A stretch of 64,000 nucleotides of DNA from positions 27,269,080 through 27,333,079 of the forward strand of contig CM070617.1 in NCBI GenBank assembly GCA_036346255.1. Direction: 5' to 3'. Made by a program: the position numbers and the translations under genes. Position 1 is the first letter of the stretch. The number at the start of each line of letters is the position of its first letter. This DNA comes from Ampelocalamus luodianensis (Eukaryota; Streptophyta; Magnoliopsida; Poales; Poaceae). The notes beneath the pieces are model-generated. The model was not told where the DNA came from, did not search any database, and was given only the letters and a program-made list of their open reading frames with translations. This document shows, piece by piece, positions 24,046-35,900 of this stretch.

Positions 24046-24485
24046 TTAGTTGTACAGATTTTCTTTCCTCTTCTGCCATTCTGCTCCGAATCATTATACA
24101 TCAAGGCGTGTCACACCTTTCATTATGTGGAACGGGTCACACATTAGAATGATGACTAGATGACACTGCCGTCTGCCGATGTACAATTCAAGTGAGAAGC
24201 ACAACTGAAAGTGTGGATTCGCGAACAGGCTCAATCACATCTTACATGAGCAAACATATCGTAAATACATGCCAATTCAGAGCCGAATGAAACAGCTCTG
24301 GTTTATTTTTACACAGATAGCACACTCAGCAAACTTACAACACGACCATGTGAAACAAGCTTCGCACTGTATACAGACTTCAAATAGGACGAACAAACAT
24401 GCACAGTGGATTCATTGTTCAAGCAGCAGAATAATGCATAAAGCTTCACACCATTACTAGGACATTCGCAGAATGATTTGATTAC
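24046..24485. other. Spacer, presumably 3' flank of the DUF594 pseudogene
   Basis: AT-rich sequence between the truncated 5' end of the LINE and the end of the pseudogene on the minus strand; no feature recognised. Confidence 0.4.
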
Positions 24486-26820
24486 TCAAACAGCAGAATC
24501 TTGTGCAGTGGTACCATTATACACTCCCGCAGCGTCGGTTCCAGAGGAGGAAGAGGGGCGCTCCAGGATGCCGGCATGGGTGAGCAGTGCCCACAGATGG
24601 GTCATGAACTCCCCGCCGGCGGCGAGCATCTCCGCATGGATGTCGGCATTGCTCGACGGCGCAAGGAAGAGTATGAACTCCGCCCAGAAGTCGGCAAGCG
24701 CCTTCCATCGCCGCGCCTCGTCTGGAACATTGTGTATGAGTTCTCTCCCAAGCCAGGCTCCAATATCTAAGATCGTCCTATTGCTGATATGCAACTATGC
24801 AAGCCCATCATCTTCTCACATCTGCTGCTCATGTCATGCCTCATGGTGTCACACCCGGCAAGGCATCGCCGAGCTTCCATGACCAGGGCATCGAAGATGC
24901 GCTGTGTGTCGTAGCTGGCCGGGCGGCATGTCTGGAACAAAAGCTACCAGGTAGGCACAATAATCCGACAGGCTATTGGCAACAAGACGGTCGCCAGTGA
25001 GGGGCTCCTGCGGCGCCTCGTTCCCGCAAATGGTTGTCCCGATGTGCCACAGGAGAATCTTGGCAGGGTGCAAGCCCATGAGAACCGGCTTCACAGCTGA
25101 TTTGAACCGAGAAAGGACGCGTACGATGACTTCTTCTGGCAGTTCAATCTTTTTCCCAGCCTTTTGCCCTTCCCTTGTCGTTTCTATCAAGCATAGTGAG
25201 AGGCGTGAGCAAATTCCATGGGTGGTACTGTGGTAGTGGAAGTCGAGAAACAGGGAGTACTGGCCGAGCTTTCTCTCCCAGCAACCTTTTGTTAGGTCCT
25301 TAAATTCTGAACAGCCCATCCAAGGCGGTTTGGTGGTTTGTTCTGTTGTCGCTCCATGGAGATCGTCCACTATTATCCACCTAGGGGGAGTAATAACTGC
25401 CTCAATAAACAACACAATAACCAAGATGACAAGCAGCACAATAGTAATCGAATGAATAACATCGGTTTCATTGACTCTCTGATCCAAATTGTAGTACTAC
25501 GGTGGTAGTGCCGGCTAAAGCTTCCAGAAATGTTATGCCAAACGATCGCAGGTAAAACAATAACTACTGACCGTCCCCAATCTATGTAGCTCGTTGAATG
25601 GAATCTTGTGTAAAAGAAATCATACAGGAAGGCCAACTCCATCTAGATAACTTTGAAGCTTTGAATGTAGTTGCGGTGGTCAGAGGAGCCCATGAACAAC
25701 GAAATGCAGTGTCTTGGGAAGGCCAGCTTCACCGAGCTGATAGCCACAGAATCTCCGCTTCAGAAGTTTGAATATTGTGAACGAGAGCGCAACGTCCTTC
25801 ACAGTTTCCTTGATTTCCTCAGTGTAGACGCTCTGAGAGTCGATCCATCGCCAAACTCAATCAATGGTGGTGAATTTGCCGGTCACCTCTTTTAATTCAA
25901 CTCTATATTCAGCTGCAGTGGGAAGCAGGGAAGCTACTTCTTCCCCGTGAAATATGTACCTGTACCCTGCCATGGTGTTCCTATCAATGTTCGTCGCGTC
26001 CTGATGAGTTAGCTCATGCTCAACCATCATATAATCAGCAACCACTTTAGCATGCTTCATCAAATCTTCCTTTTTGCTCGTTATTGAGTTGTATGCACCA
26101 ACCAATTCACTCAAAAATTTAAGCTGATGAAGAAAGACAAGTAATTTACTTATATTTTAACACCTCCCCTCACATGTAGGTTTCCTCATACCTAAGACGT
26201 GGAATAGAAATAAGCTGTAATTATTTTCTTAATTGCGTCGGTCGGCTCTTGAACTCAAGAGTCAAAACCTCTTAGCTTTAATATCATATTAAGTTGTATG
26301 CACCAACTAATTCACTAAAAAGTTTTAACTGACAAGAAAAGACAGGCAATCCACTTACGCTTCAACTCGCATTACTTAAAATTCCGGACTTGTATGTCTT
26401 TGTGACGCGCAAAATCCAGAACATCCAGATGGTTGCGCTGTAACTCTTTGTTGCGACGTTGCAGTTGACGATCAGCCATAGAACCAGAAAGATCTGCAGC
26501 AAGTGCTGCACAAGCATCCTCTTCCTCTGTTGTGTCACGGATACGGTAAACGGAGAGGGACCCGACACTGTGGACGACGGTCTGGTCGTGGAAGGGACCA
26601 GCCTGCAGCAAGCCGATGGTGTAGGGGGGCAGCAAGGTGGACTGCGTGTACACAGCCCAGACGAGGAGGCGGAAGGACTCGTGGCCAACTGCTCGAGGAC
26701 ACAGATGATGATGCCCAAGAGGACGAGCACTTGCACGCGCACCAGCCGGCCTTGGGGCCTGCCCAATCCCTCCACCAAAGTTGCGGTGGTGTTCTTGAGC
26801 CCCATGGCTTCTCCGATCAT
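24486..26820 (-). pseudogene. DUF4220/DUF594 membrane protein, frameshifted
   Basis: Read from 26820 down: an N-terminal membrane region (GRPQGRLVRVQVLVLLGI), then in another frame LLVWAVYTQSTLLPPYTIGLLQAGPF, then back again to QHLLQIFLVLWLIVNC and SATIWMFWILRV. After an interruption at about 26115-26360 come the DUF4220 segment (VADYMMVEHELTH, YRVELKEVTGKF), MELAFLYDFFYTRF, a long C-terminal part (GKKIELPEEV, KILLWHIGTTICG, SDYCAYLVAFVPDM) and the DUF594 end (ARRWKALADFWAEFILFLAP, GGEFMTHLWALLTHAGILERP). At least three frame changes and stops around 25500-25690 break it. These proteins are a large grass family of unknown role. The conserved blocks are in the usual order, so this was a complete single-exon gene. 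Confidence 0.85.
26083..26370. repeat. Insertion in the DUF4220 pseudogene with duplicated borders
   Basis: An 80-bp segment around GTTGTATGCACCAAC at about 26088-26160 recurs at about 26292-26365. The roughly 205 bases between the two starts interrupt the protein reading. The text resembles a dispersed plant repeat, but I cannot assign it to a family. Confidence 0.5.
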
Positions 26821-26835
26821 CTGTTTCTCTCTCTT

Positions 26836-26971
26836 GAGAGGGAGATGAGCATTTAGGTATATTTTTATAGATACAACTTATGAACTGGTCCATACTCCAT
26901 ATACATGACTTTCCCTAAAGCTTTCTGAGTATTGCCGATGACCATAGGGGTGGGCACGCCTTGGTGTCCTA
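26836..26971. repeat. Left direct repeat flanking the minisatellite
   Basis: About 135 bp starting GAGAGGGAGA, containing CATTTAGGTATATTTT and ATGACTTTCCCTA. It recurs in the same orientation at 28726-28860. The pair encloses 1.75 kb and could be the remnants of LTRs. Confidence 0.7.
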
Positions 26972-27094
26972 CTACGACAACTCCCTCGTCTACAAGGGTT
27001 GAGGTCGCAAGGACAGGTCACGCGGTCTCGAGGGGCGAGCGGACGCAATCCTTTCGCTCCCGTCCCTCGGGAGTCGGGATACTCAGGGAAAAGT

Positions 27095-28115
27095 CGATGT
27101 GGGGCTGCCCCGCCGAGGCATGGTCATCGAGGCGGGCGGCTTGCCGTGAACACCCCACCGAGGCTGTGACCTCAAAGGTGGGTGGTGAGCAGAGACAGAG
27201 CCCGTGTGGGCGAAGCCGACGCAGAGCCGCCACACCGAGGCATGGCCCTCGAGGCAAGCGACGAGTAGAGGCGGAGCCCATGCGGGCGAAGTTGACACGG
27301 AGCCGCCACGCCGAGGTATGGCTCGAGGCGGTCGGCGTGTCGGGGCCGCCCCGCCGAGGATATGGCCTCGAGGTGAGCGACGAGTAGAAGCGGAACTCAT
27401 GCGGGCAAAGTCGACGCGGAGCCGCCACGCCGATGCATGGCCCTCGAGCAAGGCAGCGTGCCGTGACCGTCCTACCGAGGCTATGGCCTCGAGGCGGGCA
27501 ACGAGTAGAGGCGGATCCGCCACACCGAGGCATGGCCCCCGAGGCGGGCGGCGCATCGCCGAGTCTGTGGCCTTGAGGCGGGCGGCGAGTAGAGGCGGAG
27601 CCCGTGCGGGTGAAGTCAAAGCGGAGCCGCCACGCCGAGGCATGGCCCTCGAGGTGGACAGCGCGTCGAGGTCGCCCTGCCGAGGCCATGGTCTCGAGGC
27701 AGGCGACTAACAAAGACGGAGCCGCCACGCCAAGGCATGGCCCTCGAGGCGGGCAGCGCATTGGGCCGCCCCGCCGAGGCTATGGCCTCATGGCGGGCGG
27801 TGAGTAGAGGTAGAGCTCATGCGGGCGAAGTTGACGCGAAGCCTCCACACCGAGGCATGGCCTTGAATACGGGCGGCGAGTAGAGACGGAGCCCATGGGG
27901 ACGAAGCCGACGCGGAGCCGCCACGTTGAGGCATGGCCCTCAAGGCAGGCGGCGAGTAGAGGCGGAGCCCATGCGGGCGAAGTCGACACAGAGCCGCCAC
28001 ACCGAGGCATGGCCCTCGAGGCGGACGATGCGTCGGGGCCACCCCACTGAGGCTATGGCCTCAAGGCGGGCGGCGAGTAGAGACAGAGCCAAGGGGGCCC
28101 AAGGTGGGCAGCGAA
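27095..28115. repeat. GC-rich minisatellite, period about 121 bp
   Basis: Units combine a block GAGTAGAGGCGGAGCCCATG...GACGCGGAGCCGCCACGCCGAGGCATGGCC with a shorter block ending CCGCCCCGCCGAGGCTATGGCC. Example unit starts are near 27372 and 27493. Units vary by substitutions and whole-block deletions. The array leaves long open frames on both strands because stops are rare in this composition; I treat them as artefacts. Confidence 0.85.
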
Positions 28116-28725
28116 CGATGCACAGGCGGAGCTCCGAGGGGTCCTGAGGGGGCTTCGGGCGTGACGAGGATGCCCTGAGGCTAGAGCGGGGCCGCACGGA
28201 AGCGACGGGGGTGGCCCGACGAGGCGGTGGTGTTGGAGACACCGCGTCGACCCGAGGGGAGGTGGTGCGCTATGTGGTGGAGGCCGAAGGTGGGCGAACC
28301 CAAGGGGGTCCTCACGCGGCGTGAAGGCGACGCGTGGAGATGCGAAGGGGTTGTGGCGCGGATGCAGCTGCCTCGGGATTTTATGCGTTGTGAGGGGGTG
28401 GGGTAGGGCTTCGGGCCAGGTGCGGGGGTGTGCTTCGGCTGGAGGCAAGCTTCGGCCAAAGGTGGGCTTTGGCTCTTTTTATGTGTAGCCTCTTGTTCGG
28501 TCCGCACGGATGACACCAACTGACATAGCATCAGAACTAGACAGTGGGCACAAGATACCCTTTTGTCTTAGTGGACCACAAGGTGAAGAAGCCAAAGATA
28601 TTGAGAGATGATGTGTGTGTGGCATTATGAATGAGTGAATGAGGGAGTCCCCCTCTTACACGCCTTTAGGGCCACATATATAGGGGCAAGAAGGGACATT
28701 TCCCTTCTTGGTCTTGCCTTACACT

Positions 28726-28860
28726 GAGAGGGAGAGCGGCATTTAGGTATATTTTCATAGATACACCTCATGGACTGGGTCCATACACACATGACTTTCC
28801 CTAGAGCTTCCTGTATATTGCTAACGACCCTAGGGGGTGAGACACCCCTTGGTGCCCTAC
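28726..28860. repeat. Right direct repeat flanking the minisatellite
   Basis: Same orientation as 26836-26971 and about 85% identical by eye. The stretch before it (28600-28726) has a TATA-like ATATATAGGGG at 28676 with no partner on the left. Confidence 0.7.
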
Positions 28861-29270
28861 TTCTCATAGTCTAATCTTGTCTTCTGCGAAAAGATTAAAG
28901 TCGCCTTTATTTTTCAAAAGGGAATTAGTTGGATTGAGCTAAGCTAATTTGTCACCTGATTCATGTCTAATAGTTAATTCAGCTTTGTTTGGCACCAATT
29001 AGTTCAATGGTTCCATTTCGTTAAGTACCTTTTCGAAGTCAAAATGCATCTCATGATTCCAAAGCACTAAAATCCTGTGTTGCAAACTTGCAATTAGAGG
29101 TTTAAATGGTTCGTGTGTCTATATCATCTTTCTTTTTTAGAATGTATTTTGACTGTGCGAGGCGGAAGCTTCTAATCATTATTTGCACATATAAAGATTA
29201 TGGAGATAATGTGTTCATTCATCTTCCGTATGGACAACGTCAAAAAAAAATCTTCCGTATGGACTGCAGA
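28861..29270. other. AT-rich spacer or residual intron before the Pack-MULE
   Basis: It ends in CTGCAG just before the duplicated target site, so its right end is probably the intron preceding the phosphatidylglycerophosphatase-like exon. No upstream exon of that gene is recognisable here. Confidence 0.45.
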
Positions 29271-30771
29271 TACAAAGAAGGAAGAAGTCAATTCTACCCC
29301 CTCAAGTAAAGACATGTGGACACCTAACCCCCTGAACTAAAAAACCGGCCATTTAACACCTCTAAGTTGTAAAACCAGATAACCTACCCCCTAAGGCTGT
29401 TTCGTATAGTAGTTTTGCTTACGTGGCGTCTGTTCAGCCCGGTTTTGCCAGGTCAGCCGTTGACTCGGCTGCGACGTAGCGATGACTCAGCTTCTACCCT
29501 CTTTCTTCCTTAGTCTCTCCCCCCACACCATAAGGAACTCCCATCTTCTTCCTCAGTCCGACGCCTCCTCCTCCTCCCCTCCTCACTCTCCTTTGCGCCG
29601 GCCACACCGACGCCGCATACCGCCTCTTCGCCTCCACCCCCTCCCTCCCCCAATCCCCCACCTCTGCCTCCCGCCTCCTCGCCCAGCTCTCCTACAAGTC
29701 CACCTCTTCCTCCGCCTTCTCCCACGCCGCCCACCTCCTCCAATGCAGACGCCCTTGCCGACGTCAATATCCACCGCAGCAGCGAGCGCCTCCACAGCAT
29801 CTTCCGCCAGGAGCTCGACACACTCCTCCACGTCCGCCTCCTCGCCTTCTGTGACGAGCAAGGTGCGGTGGAATCACACGACGGGGGCTAGCCGATGGAG
29901 ACTGGGATGCGGTGGAATCGCGCGACGAGCAAGGTGTAGGCGGCGACGAGGGCGGGGAGGAAGGCGGTGGAATCCCCAAGTTATCCCACTTCGTCGACCC
30001 CGCCGCCGCCTCCACGGGCCCCGAGCCGGACGTACGAGGCTCGGAAGCTCTAGACACGCAACGTCTTCCACCGCGCGTGCCTCGTGGAGGCCGGCGCCGT
30101 GCCGTGGCTACTCCACCTCCCTCCTCCAGGGACGCGCCCGTCCAGGATAATGTCGTGGCCGGCCTCCTGAACCTCTCGATGCACTTGGCCGTCCGGAGCG
30201 TGCTCGTCGAAGTGGGCGGGCTCGGCCTCATCGTCGACGCCGTTAACGTCGACGCCAAGGTCGAGGCCTCCGTGCCCACCTCCTCGACGACCACCACCAC
30301 GGCGGGAGTACCGCTACTCGAAGGAGGACTTCCGGCGGTACAGCGGTGAGCGCGCGAGGGAACCGAACCGGGGTGCGGGCGAGCCAGGAGGCCAGAGGCG
30401 GTGGTGGCAGGAGAGTGGCAGGGCATGGCGTCAGGCCAGCGGCCGGAGGAGCCGGCGAACCGAGTCGTGTGAGGCACCAAGAAACGAGAGGAGTGGAGAA
30501 ATGGGGAGAAGAATGGGGAAGAAAGAACCTGTGATTTTCCATCCGATTGGAATAGGGAGGAGAGAGAAAAGTGGCCGCGTTGCATGCTGACTTGGCAAAA
30601 CCGGGCCGAATAGACGCTACGTAAGCAAAACCATCGCACGAAACAGCCTTAGGGGTAGGTTGTCCGGTTTTACAATTTAGGGGTGTCAAAGGGCCGGTTT
30701 TTTAGTTCAGAGGGTTAGATGTCCGCATGTCGATACTTGAGGGGGCGGAATGGACTTCTTCCTACAAAGAA
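29271..30771. mobile_element. Pack-MULE with 9-bp target duplication TACAAAGAA
   Basis: The element 29280-30762 (1483 bp) begins GGAAGAAGTC and ends GACTTCTTCC. Its terminal inverted repeats extend about 175 bp inward on each side (29280-29455 and 30590-30762) at roughly 87% identity. The 9-mer TACAAAGAA lies at 29271-29279 and again at 30763-30771, the MULE target length. The interior is GC-rich and has coding-like pieces of host origin but no transposase, which defines a Pack-MULE. Confidence 0.93.
29990..30345 (+). pseudogene. Armadillo-repeat (U-box-type) gene fragment captured by the Pack-MULE
   Basis: The plus strand reads CLVEAGAVPWLLHL, then after a one-base frame change DAPVQDNVVAGLLNLSMH, and then SVLVEVGGLGLIVDAVNVDAKVEA. 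These are consecutive armadillo repeats of the kind found in plant U-box E3 ligases (the VQENAVxALLNLS signature). The upstream part of the element (about 29580-29860) has another coding-like piece (AGHTDAAYRLFA, SAFSHAAHLL) that seems to come from a second gene, possibly a PPR-like one, which I cannot name with confidence. The fragment has lost its frame and its U-box. Confidence 0.6.
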
Positions 30772-31927
30772 GCCTGCTGGAACTGCTAAGGAAATAGAGT
30801 TACTTTAGTTGTTCGGCCTCAAACCTTGTGCTGGTAGGAATGGCTGTCATCGGTTGTGACTATTATTACTTCTAAATATATCTTCACTTTGTTAATCCTA
30901 GTTTTTTTTCACCTTTCCAGGTTGGTGATAGATATTTTACTGATGTTGTCTACGGAAACCGGAATGGTTTTCTTACTGTATTAACAGAACCATTGAATTT
31001 TGAATCTTACATTGTCAGAAGGGTAAGTTTTACGTTCTCTGTTTCTCCTGTGAAACTGACAACATATTTACAACCAAAAAAGAAAGGAACATGAGTAAGT
31101 TTGTTAGTACTAACCTAGACTGAGCATAAGCTTTTATCTGTTAAACTGCTACTCTGTTGTTTTATTATGTATGTCCTGACTTTTTATGCGTGCTAATACC
31201 TAATTAGCTGCATTATAATGCTACATTGTGACAGGAAAGCCAAGCCTGTGATGCTTGATGCAATGAATACTTATAAAATAATCTAACCATAGGAAAACCT
31301 TTCGGTTATCATGATATCCAATGCCAGTCAACTAATAAAATGATTGAACCCTTGGAGATTATTTTGACAACTATGCTACTAGCAGCCAACTGTTCTATCC
31401 ATCAAAGTATGTTTGAAATCATGGTGCTGTGCTATCATAATGAGATACTGTGTTTATCAAACGCTGGTACTCTTTTAAATCGTTAGTTTCATGTTTCACA
31501 GAAGTTTAGTTACAAGTAAAAACCCACATTTGATGTTAGACCAAGGTTCTCCATTGTTGTGATCTCCAGTTCAACCATTGTTGTAGTTTTCGATGCTACC
31601 TTTCTTGTATTCTTTATTCATTCACATCTAGAATTTAAAGAGTAACAAACAAGAATATGACTTGCTAGTTGGTTCTGGAAGATCACGCTTCAAGAATATG
31701 ATTTGCATGTGCTTGTTTTACATAGCCCTTTTGCGTAGAGTTCTGAAATAGTTCATTCTGACGTTATGTTGCTTCCTCAGGTTAGAAAATTGGAAGCATA
31801 CATCATCAGTTATTGGTACAAGAAAGGGCACAAACCAATTATGCACCCTTTGCTCCCTGATGCAAGAAGAATTGTGAAGTTTGATCCGTATGAAGACCCA
31901 ATCACATCCCAGAGTATAGCACAGTGA
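30763..31927 (+). pseudogene. 3' end of a phosphatidylglycerophosphatase-like (HAD family) gene
   Basis: Three pieces remain. The piece 30764-30827 reads KKPAGTAKEIE and, after one extra T, YFSCSASNLVL. Exon 30921-31022 reads VGDRYFTDVVYGNRNGFLTV and on to IVRR. The last exon 31781-31927 reads VRKLEAYIISYWYKKGHKP to a TGA. Splice sites around the last two are canonical. The sequence matches the end of plant PGP phosphatase (the YqeG/PGP1-type HAD enzyme that makes phosphatidylglycerol in plastids and mitochondria); GDRYFTD is its metal-binding motif. The Pack-MULE lies about two bases inside the first of these exons, just after its CAG acceptor. Upstream exons with the nucleophile Asp are not in the window, and the extra T breaks the frame, so this copy cannot encode the enzyme. 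Confidence 0.85.
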
Positions 31928-32911
31928 TATATTTTGCTCCAGCTGACACTTGGTTAACTCACTGGATTCTCTTATCTGAATCAGTTTGTGCAGTTTTTTG
32001 CTGTTTATCGTTGAGCTGAATATAGAGAGGAATATATTGTATGTGTCAAAACTAGATTTTGCTCAGGTTCAATGTCTGTTTTGGTGTAGATTGGGATGTC
32101 TTTCCCTGGTTCGATCGGTTCCAAATCATGATGTGCGTTTATTTTGCTAATCTGCTGAGCCCATTAATGGACTCTGGCTCCTTGGCAAGCTGCCTGATAG
32201 GCCCATTAATGGACCACAAACTGTGGTCGTCATGAATTGGAACCGATCGTACCAACGTACTTCTCAAAGAAACGATTAACACAGCACGCTTCACATGATC
32301 GTTAGACAAGTGTACTTCAGTACTGCACTAGCAGCAACTAGCCAACCGCTCACCACCTCGCCTTCCTTATAGCCCTTGCCGTGCGGCATCAGCAGGTGTG
32401 CTGCCGCAGGACGAGCGTTGAGAGTGCAGCATGAGCTTCGGCACGCTCAACATCAAGGGCTCCGCTGATCCCGCTCTTGATGCGAATCCCATCCGGCTAT
32501 GCTGTTTTTTGCACGAATGCTGACCAAGCGGCACAGGAGTCATTTCTGGAGCTGATCATGTCCGATGCAGCTGACTATCTGTAATGACTGAAAATGCATA
32601 CTGTGTAAGAAGTTCAGCAAAGGAGTTTGCAACAGTGCAGGGCATGGATTGCAAGGTATTTAAGTATATAAACTTCATGATTTTCACGTGCAAAGTTTCA
32701 CATATCAGCTTGAACCCCTGGCCACCATTTTTCCTACATAGTTTTCTTTAAAAATCCTACATAGCAAAGCCTGCATAATCCTGTTATTGCGAAGGTGAGT
32801 GACTACAAGTATTCATTTTGAACCTGTGAATTACATAAGGTGTGTGTTTTTCCATCGATGTACAAAGTACATACACAGCTTGGTTTATTTGCTCAACAGT
32901 TGCATTCATGT
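31928..32911. other. Spacer with a 27-bp inverted repeat
   Basis: An imperfect inverted repeat around CGATCGGTTCC (about 32109-32134 and 32227-32253) could mark a small MITE. The element would include two copies of GCCCATTAATGGAC. The GC-richer stretch 32340-32490 may be a gene scrap, but nothing identifiable is encoded. Confidence 0.45.
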
Positions 32912-35900
32912 TCACAGAGAAGACTTAGGTTTAACGGATGAAGACCCCTTTCCATATGAGTATACTCCTTGCCCGCGCTTCTTTCCAAGTCGGCCAGCAT
33001 CAACATATTGAACAAGAAGAGGGCAAGGGCTGTATTTGTTATCTCCTAGGCCGTTTTGAAGTACCCGAAGTACTGAAAGGCAGACATCTAAACCAATGAA
33101 GTCAGCAAGCTGAAGAGGGCCCATTGGATGATTCGTGCCTAGCTTCATCCCCGTATCAATGTCCTCTTTGGTTGCTACTCCAGTGTAAAGTGTCCAAAAT
33201 GCTTCATTAATCATCGGCATTAGGATGCGGTTTACAATGAAGCCTGGGTAATCTTGCGAACATATAACGGTCTTCCCAAGCCTGCAAAGTTCAAAACCAT
33301 TAGGCAATTTCAAGTGTAAAAAGTGTGGCAATACCTACATTAGCGATTGGCAATTTGGGATACACCCTGATTTGAGGTTGTATCATTAGCTGCTGTCAAT
33401 GTCCAATAAAGAATAATGCACTTCGTGCTCAGGTAGGAACCAATAAAAAATATTGGCTACAGAGATAATAAATAAAAAACTGAACATTTCAAATCAGTCC
33501 TGCACCAGCTTTGGCAAACCCATTTTATCTTGTCTCAATTGTCGTACTATAATCTGCAATTCTGCACTAATGGATCCGTGTGTGTGGGCACATTTGTGAA
33601 GTGGTCAGTGGTTAGCATGGTCGTTCTCCTTGGAGCTTAAGTATGGTTCAAACAACAATCGAAACAGGTCTAATGTCTAGTGTACAAGGGATAAATACCG
33701 TGGAAAGGGGACCGACGGCGACGGTTAGATGTAGAACGACGCTTAGAGGAGAGGGGGTAGAAAGGATCTAGATTAGGGAGAGGGACTTGAGAGCCTTGAG
33801 ACTAATTCATATTATTGCTTAATGCCAATGATTACAATAGGCCACCTTATATAGAGGACTCTTTTAACAATTATGGATAAAATCAATCTAAATGATAACC
33901 TTCCTAAGTCCTAACTAATAGATAACCTTCATAACTAATAGATAACCTTCTTAACTAATAGATAATTTTTTTTAACTAATAGATAATCTTTTCAATTAAC
34001 TAATCCCTATACAAAGAAACTAATCAACTGTTTAGGGAAATAAATATTCTTATTAAGGAATGTAATCTCTTCCTAGCCTTAATGCTACAGTACCCATGGT
34101 ACTGCTCACGTACGTGAATAGTAATTCCAGCACACGACGACTTCTCCGCTCCTCAACAAGCAGTTTCTCCTCGAGCTGTGGCGGCGGCCATGGCTGCAAC
34201 CCTTGGAAGCCCCACGTCAACGAAGTATAGCGCTTCCGGATCCTTGTCATGCTAGAGTATGTTGACGTCTTGAAAATTGCCGTCTCCACACGCTTGAAGT
34301 GGAAGTCCGACTGTTGATGTAGCCCATCATACCGGCCCAAGTGCCAACCCACCCTTTGATAGGGTTTCACCATGGGAATCTCTGGCGTTCCCTTGGATGG
34401 TTCCGCAGCCGCTGGAGCTCCAGGCTGCAACGCCACTGTCGTGCCTTGGTGCTCCGCCACCTTCGCCTGATGAGTTGTCGGCTCGCCTTGGAGCTCCGCC
34501 ATTCTTTGACACGCATGTGCGATCGCTGCCGTTCTTTGTTGCAGCTGCGCCGCCGCGAGGAAAACTCTGTCGCCCTTGGGGGTTGAGGTCGCACCACCGT
34601 TGGTACTTGTAGCTCTACAACCGCTTCCTCTAGCGCAGCCGCCGTCACGCCTTGCCGCATGCACCATGTGCGTGGGCTTTGGGAGAACCAGTGCCGCCTC
34701 CGTATAAAAATGGTGTGCCGCTTGAAAAGGCCGCATCTCCCGTATTGGAAGAAGGCGTAAGGCATGCATGGTTGTGCCTCTACCGCTGCAGCCTCTAGCA
34801 ATGCTGCAGCCTGCCTTGCCTTCTTCATCTCCTCTGTCGCTGTCTTCTCCTTCGCCATAAAAGAGTAGGCAGCAAAAGGACACTCGGCATCAGAAGCCAT
34901 GGTGAGTGGCTCTGATACCAATTGTAATGTACTAGGCGACGGTTAGATGTAAAACGACGCTCAGAGGAGAGGGCGCCTTGCTGGGGTGGAAAGGATCTAG
35001 ATTAGAGAGAGGACTTGAGAGCATTGAGACTAATTCATATTATTGCTTAATGCCAATGATTACAATAGACCTCCTTATACGGAAGGCTCTTCTGACAATT
35101 ATGAATAAAATCAATTTAAGATAACCTTCCTAAGTCCTAACTAATAGATGATCTTCCTAACTAATAGATAACCTTCTTAACTAATAGATAACTTTTTCAA
35201 TAAACTAATCCCTATACAGAAAACTAATCAACTATTCAGAGAAATTGATATTCTTATCGAGGAAGGTAATACCTACCTAGTCCCAATGCTACAGTACCCA
35301 TAGCATTGTTCACATACGTGAATAGTAATTACAGCACATGACATGAGGTCTTTCAAAGGTAGAAACAATTTCTTTTTAAGGAAAATACTAGGTTACCTAA
35401 TACCTACTACAGCTGCCAGAAATTTTTACCGGGTAAATACTGCTCCTAATGTAAACTTGTAACCTAAACTTAACCTGAACTCCAAAGTACAGCAAGTCTA
35501 CTGTCTTCTCAGCAAATCAATGAACAATAGGAAGTAGTACATCTAATATATATGTTTAGAGAACATTAGTTCTGGGTGGCACTAGCTCTAAACAACAACT
35601 GGTTACAGAATTAGGTTCCAATTCAGATAGTTGCCTTGGCAAGTATCCGTAAAAAAAGTGCAAAAAGAAGATAGCATTTAAGACTATGTCTACGAGAATC
35701 CTTCACGTCAATGATCATGTTATGAGGCTTAGCAGGTGCAATAGGAAGCTTTTAGTTACCTTTCAGAAAAAGATTTAACCGTAGAAAAAACCTCTTCTGA
35801 TGTATCAGCTCCTCGTATAATTTCAATCAACTTCATTATTGGAGGAGGGTTAAAAAAGTGCATGCCTATCACCTGCAACATGAAAACCTCTTCGCAGTCA

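Noticed and set aside
27018..27761. Long open frames on both strands in the minisatellite
   Set aside because: They follow the 121-bp repeat, exist on both strands, and match no protein; GC-rich composition without stops explains them.
29510..29861. Glycine-rich minus-strand frames in the Pack-MULE
   Set aside because: They are the complement of a Ser/Pro/Leu-coding stretch on the plus strand; the captured fragments read on the plus strand.
34053..34921. Minus-strand frames of 276 and 184 codons in the dehydrogenase intron
   Set aside because: They lie between the LTRs of a small non-autonomous element, run through its LTR, and contain no retroviral domain.
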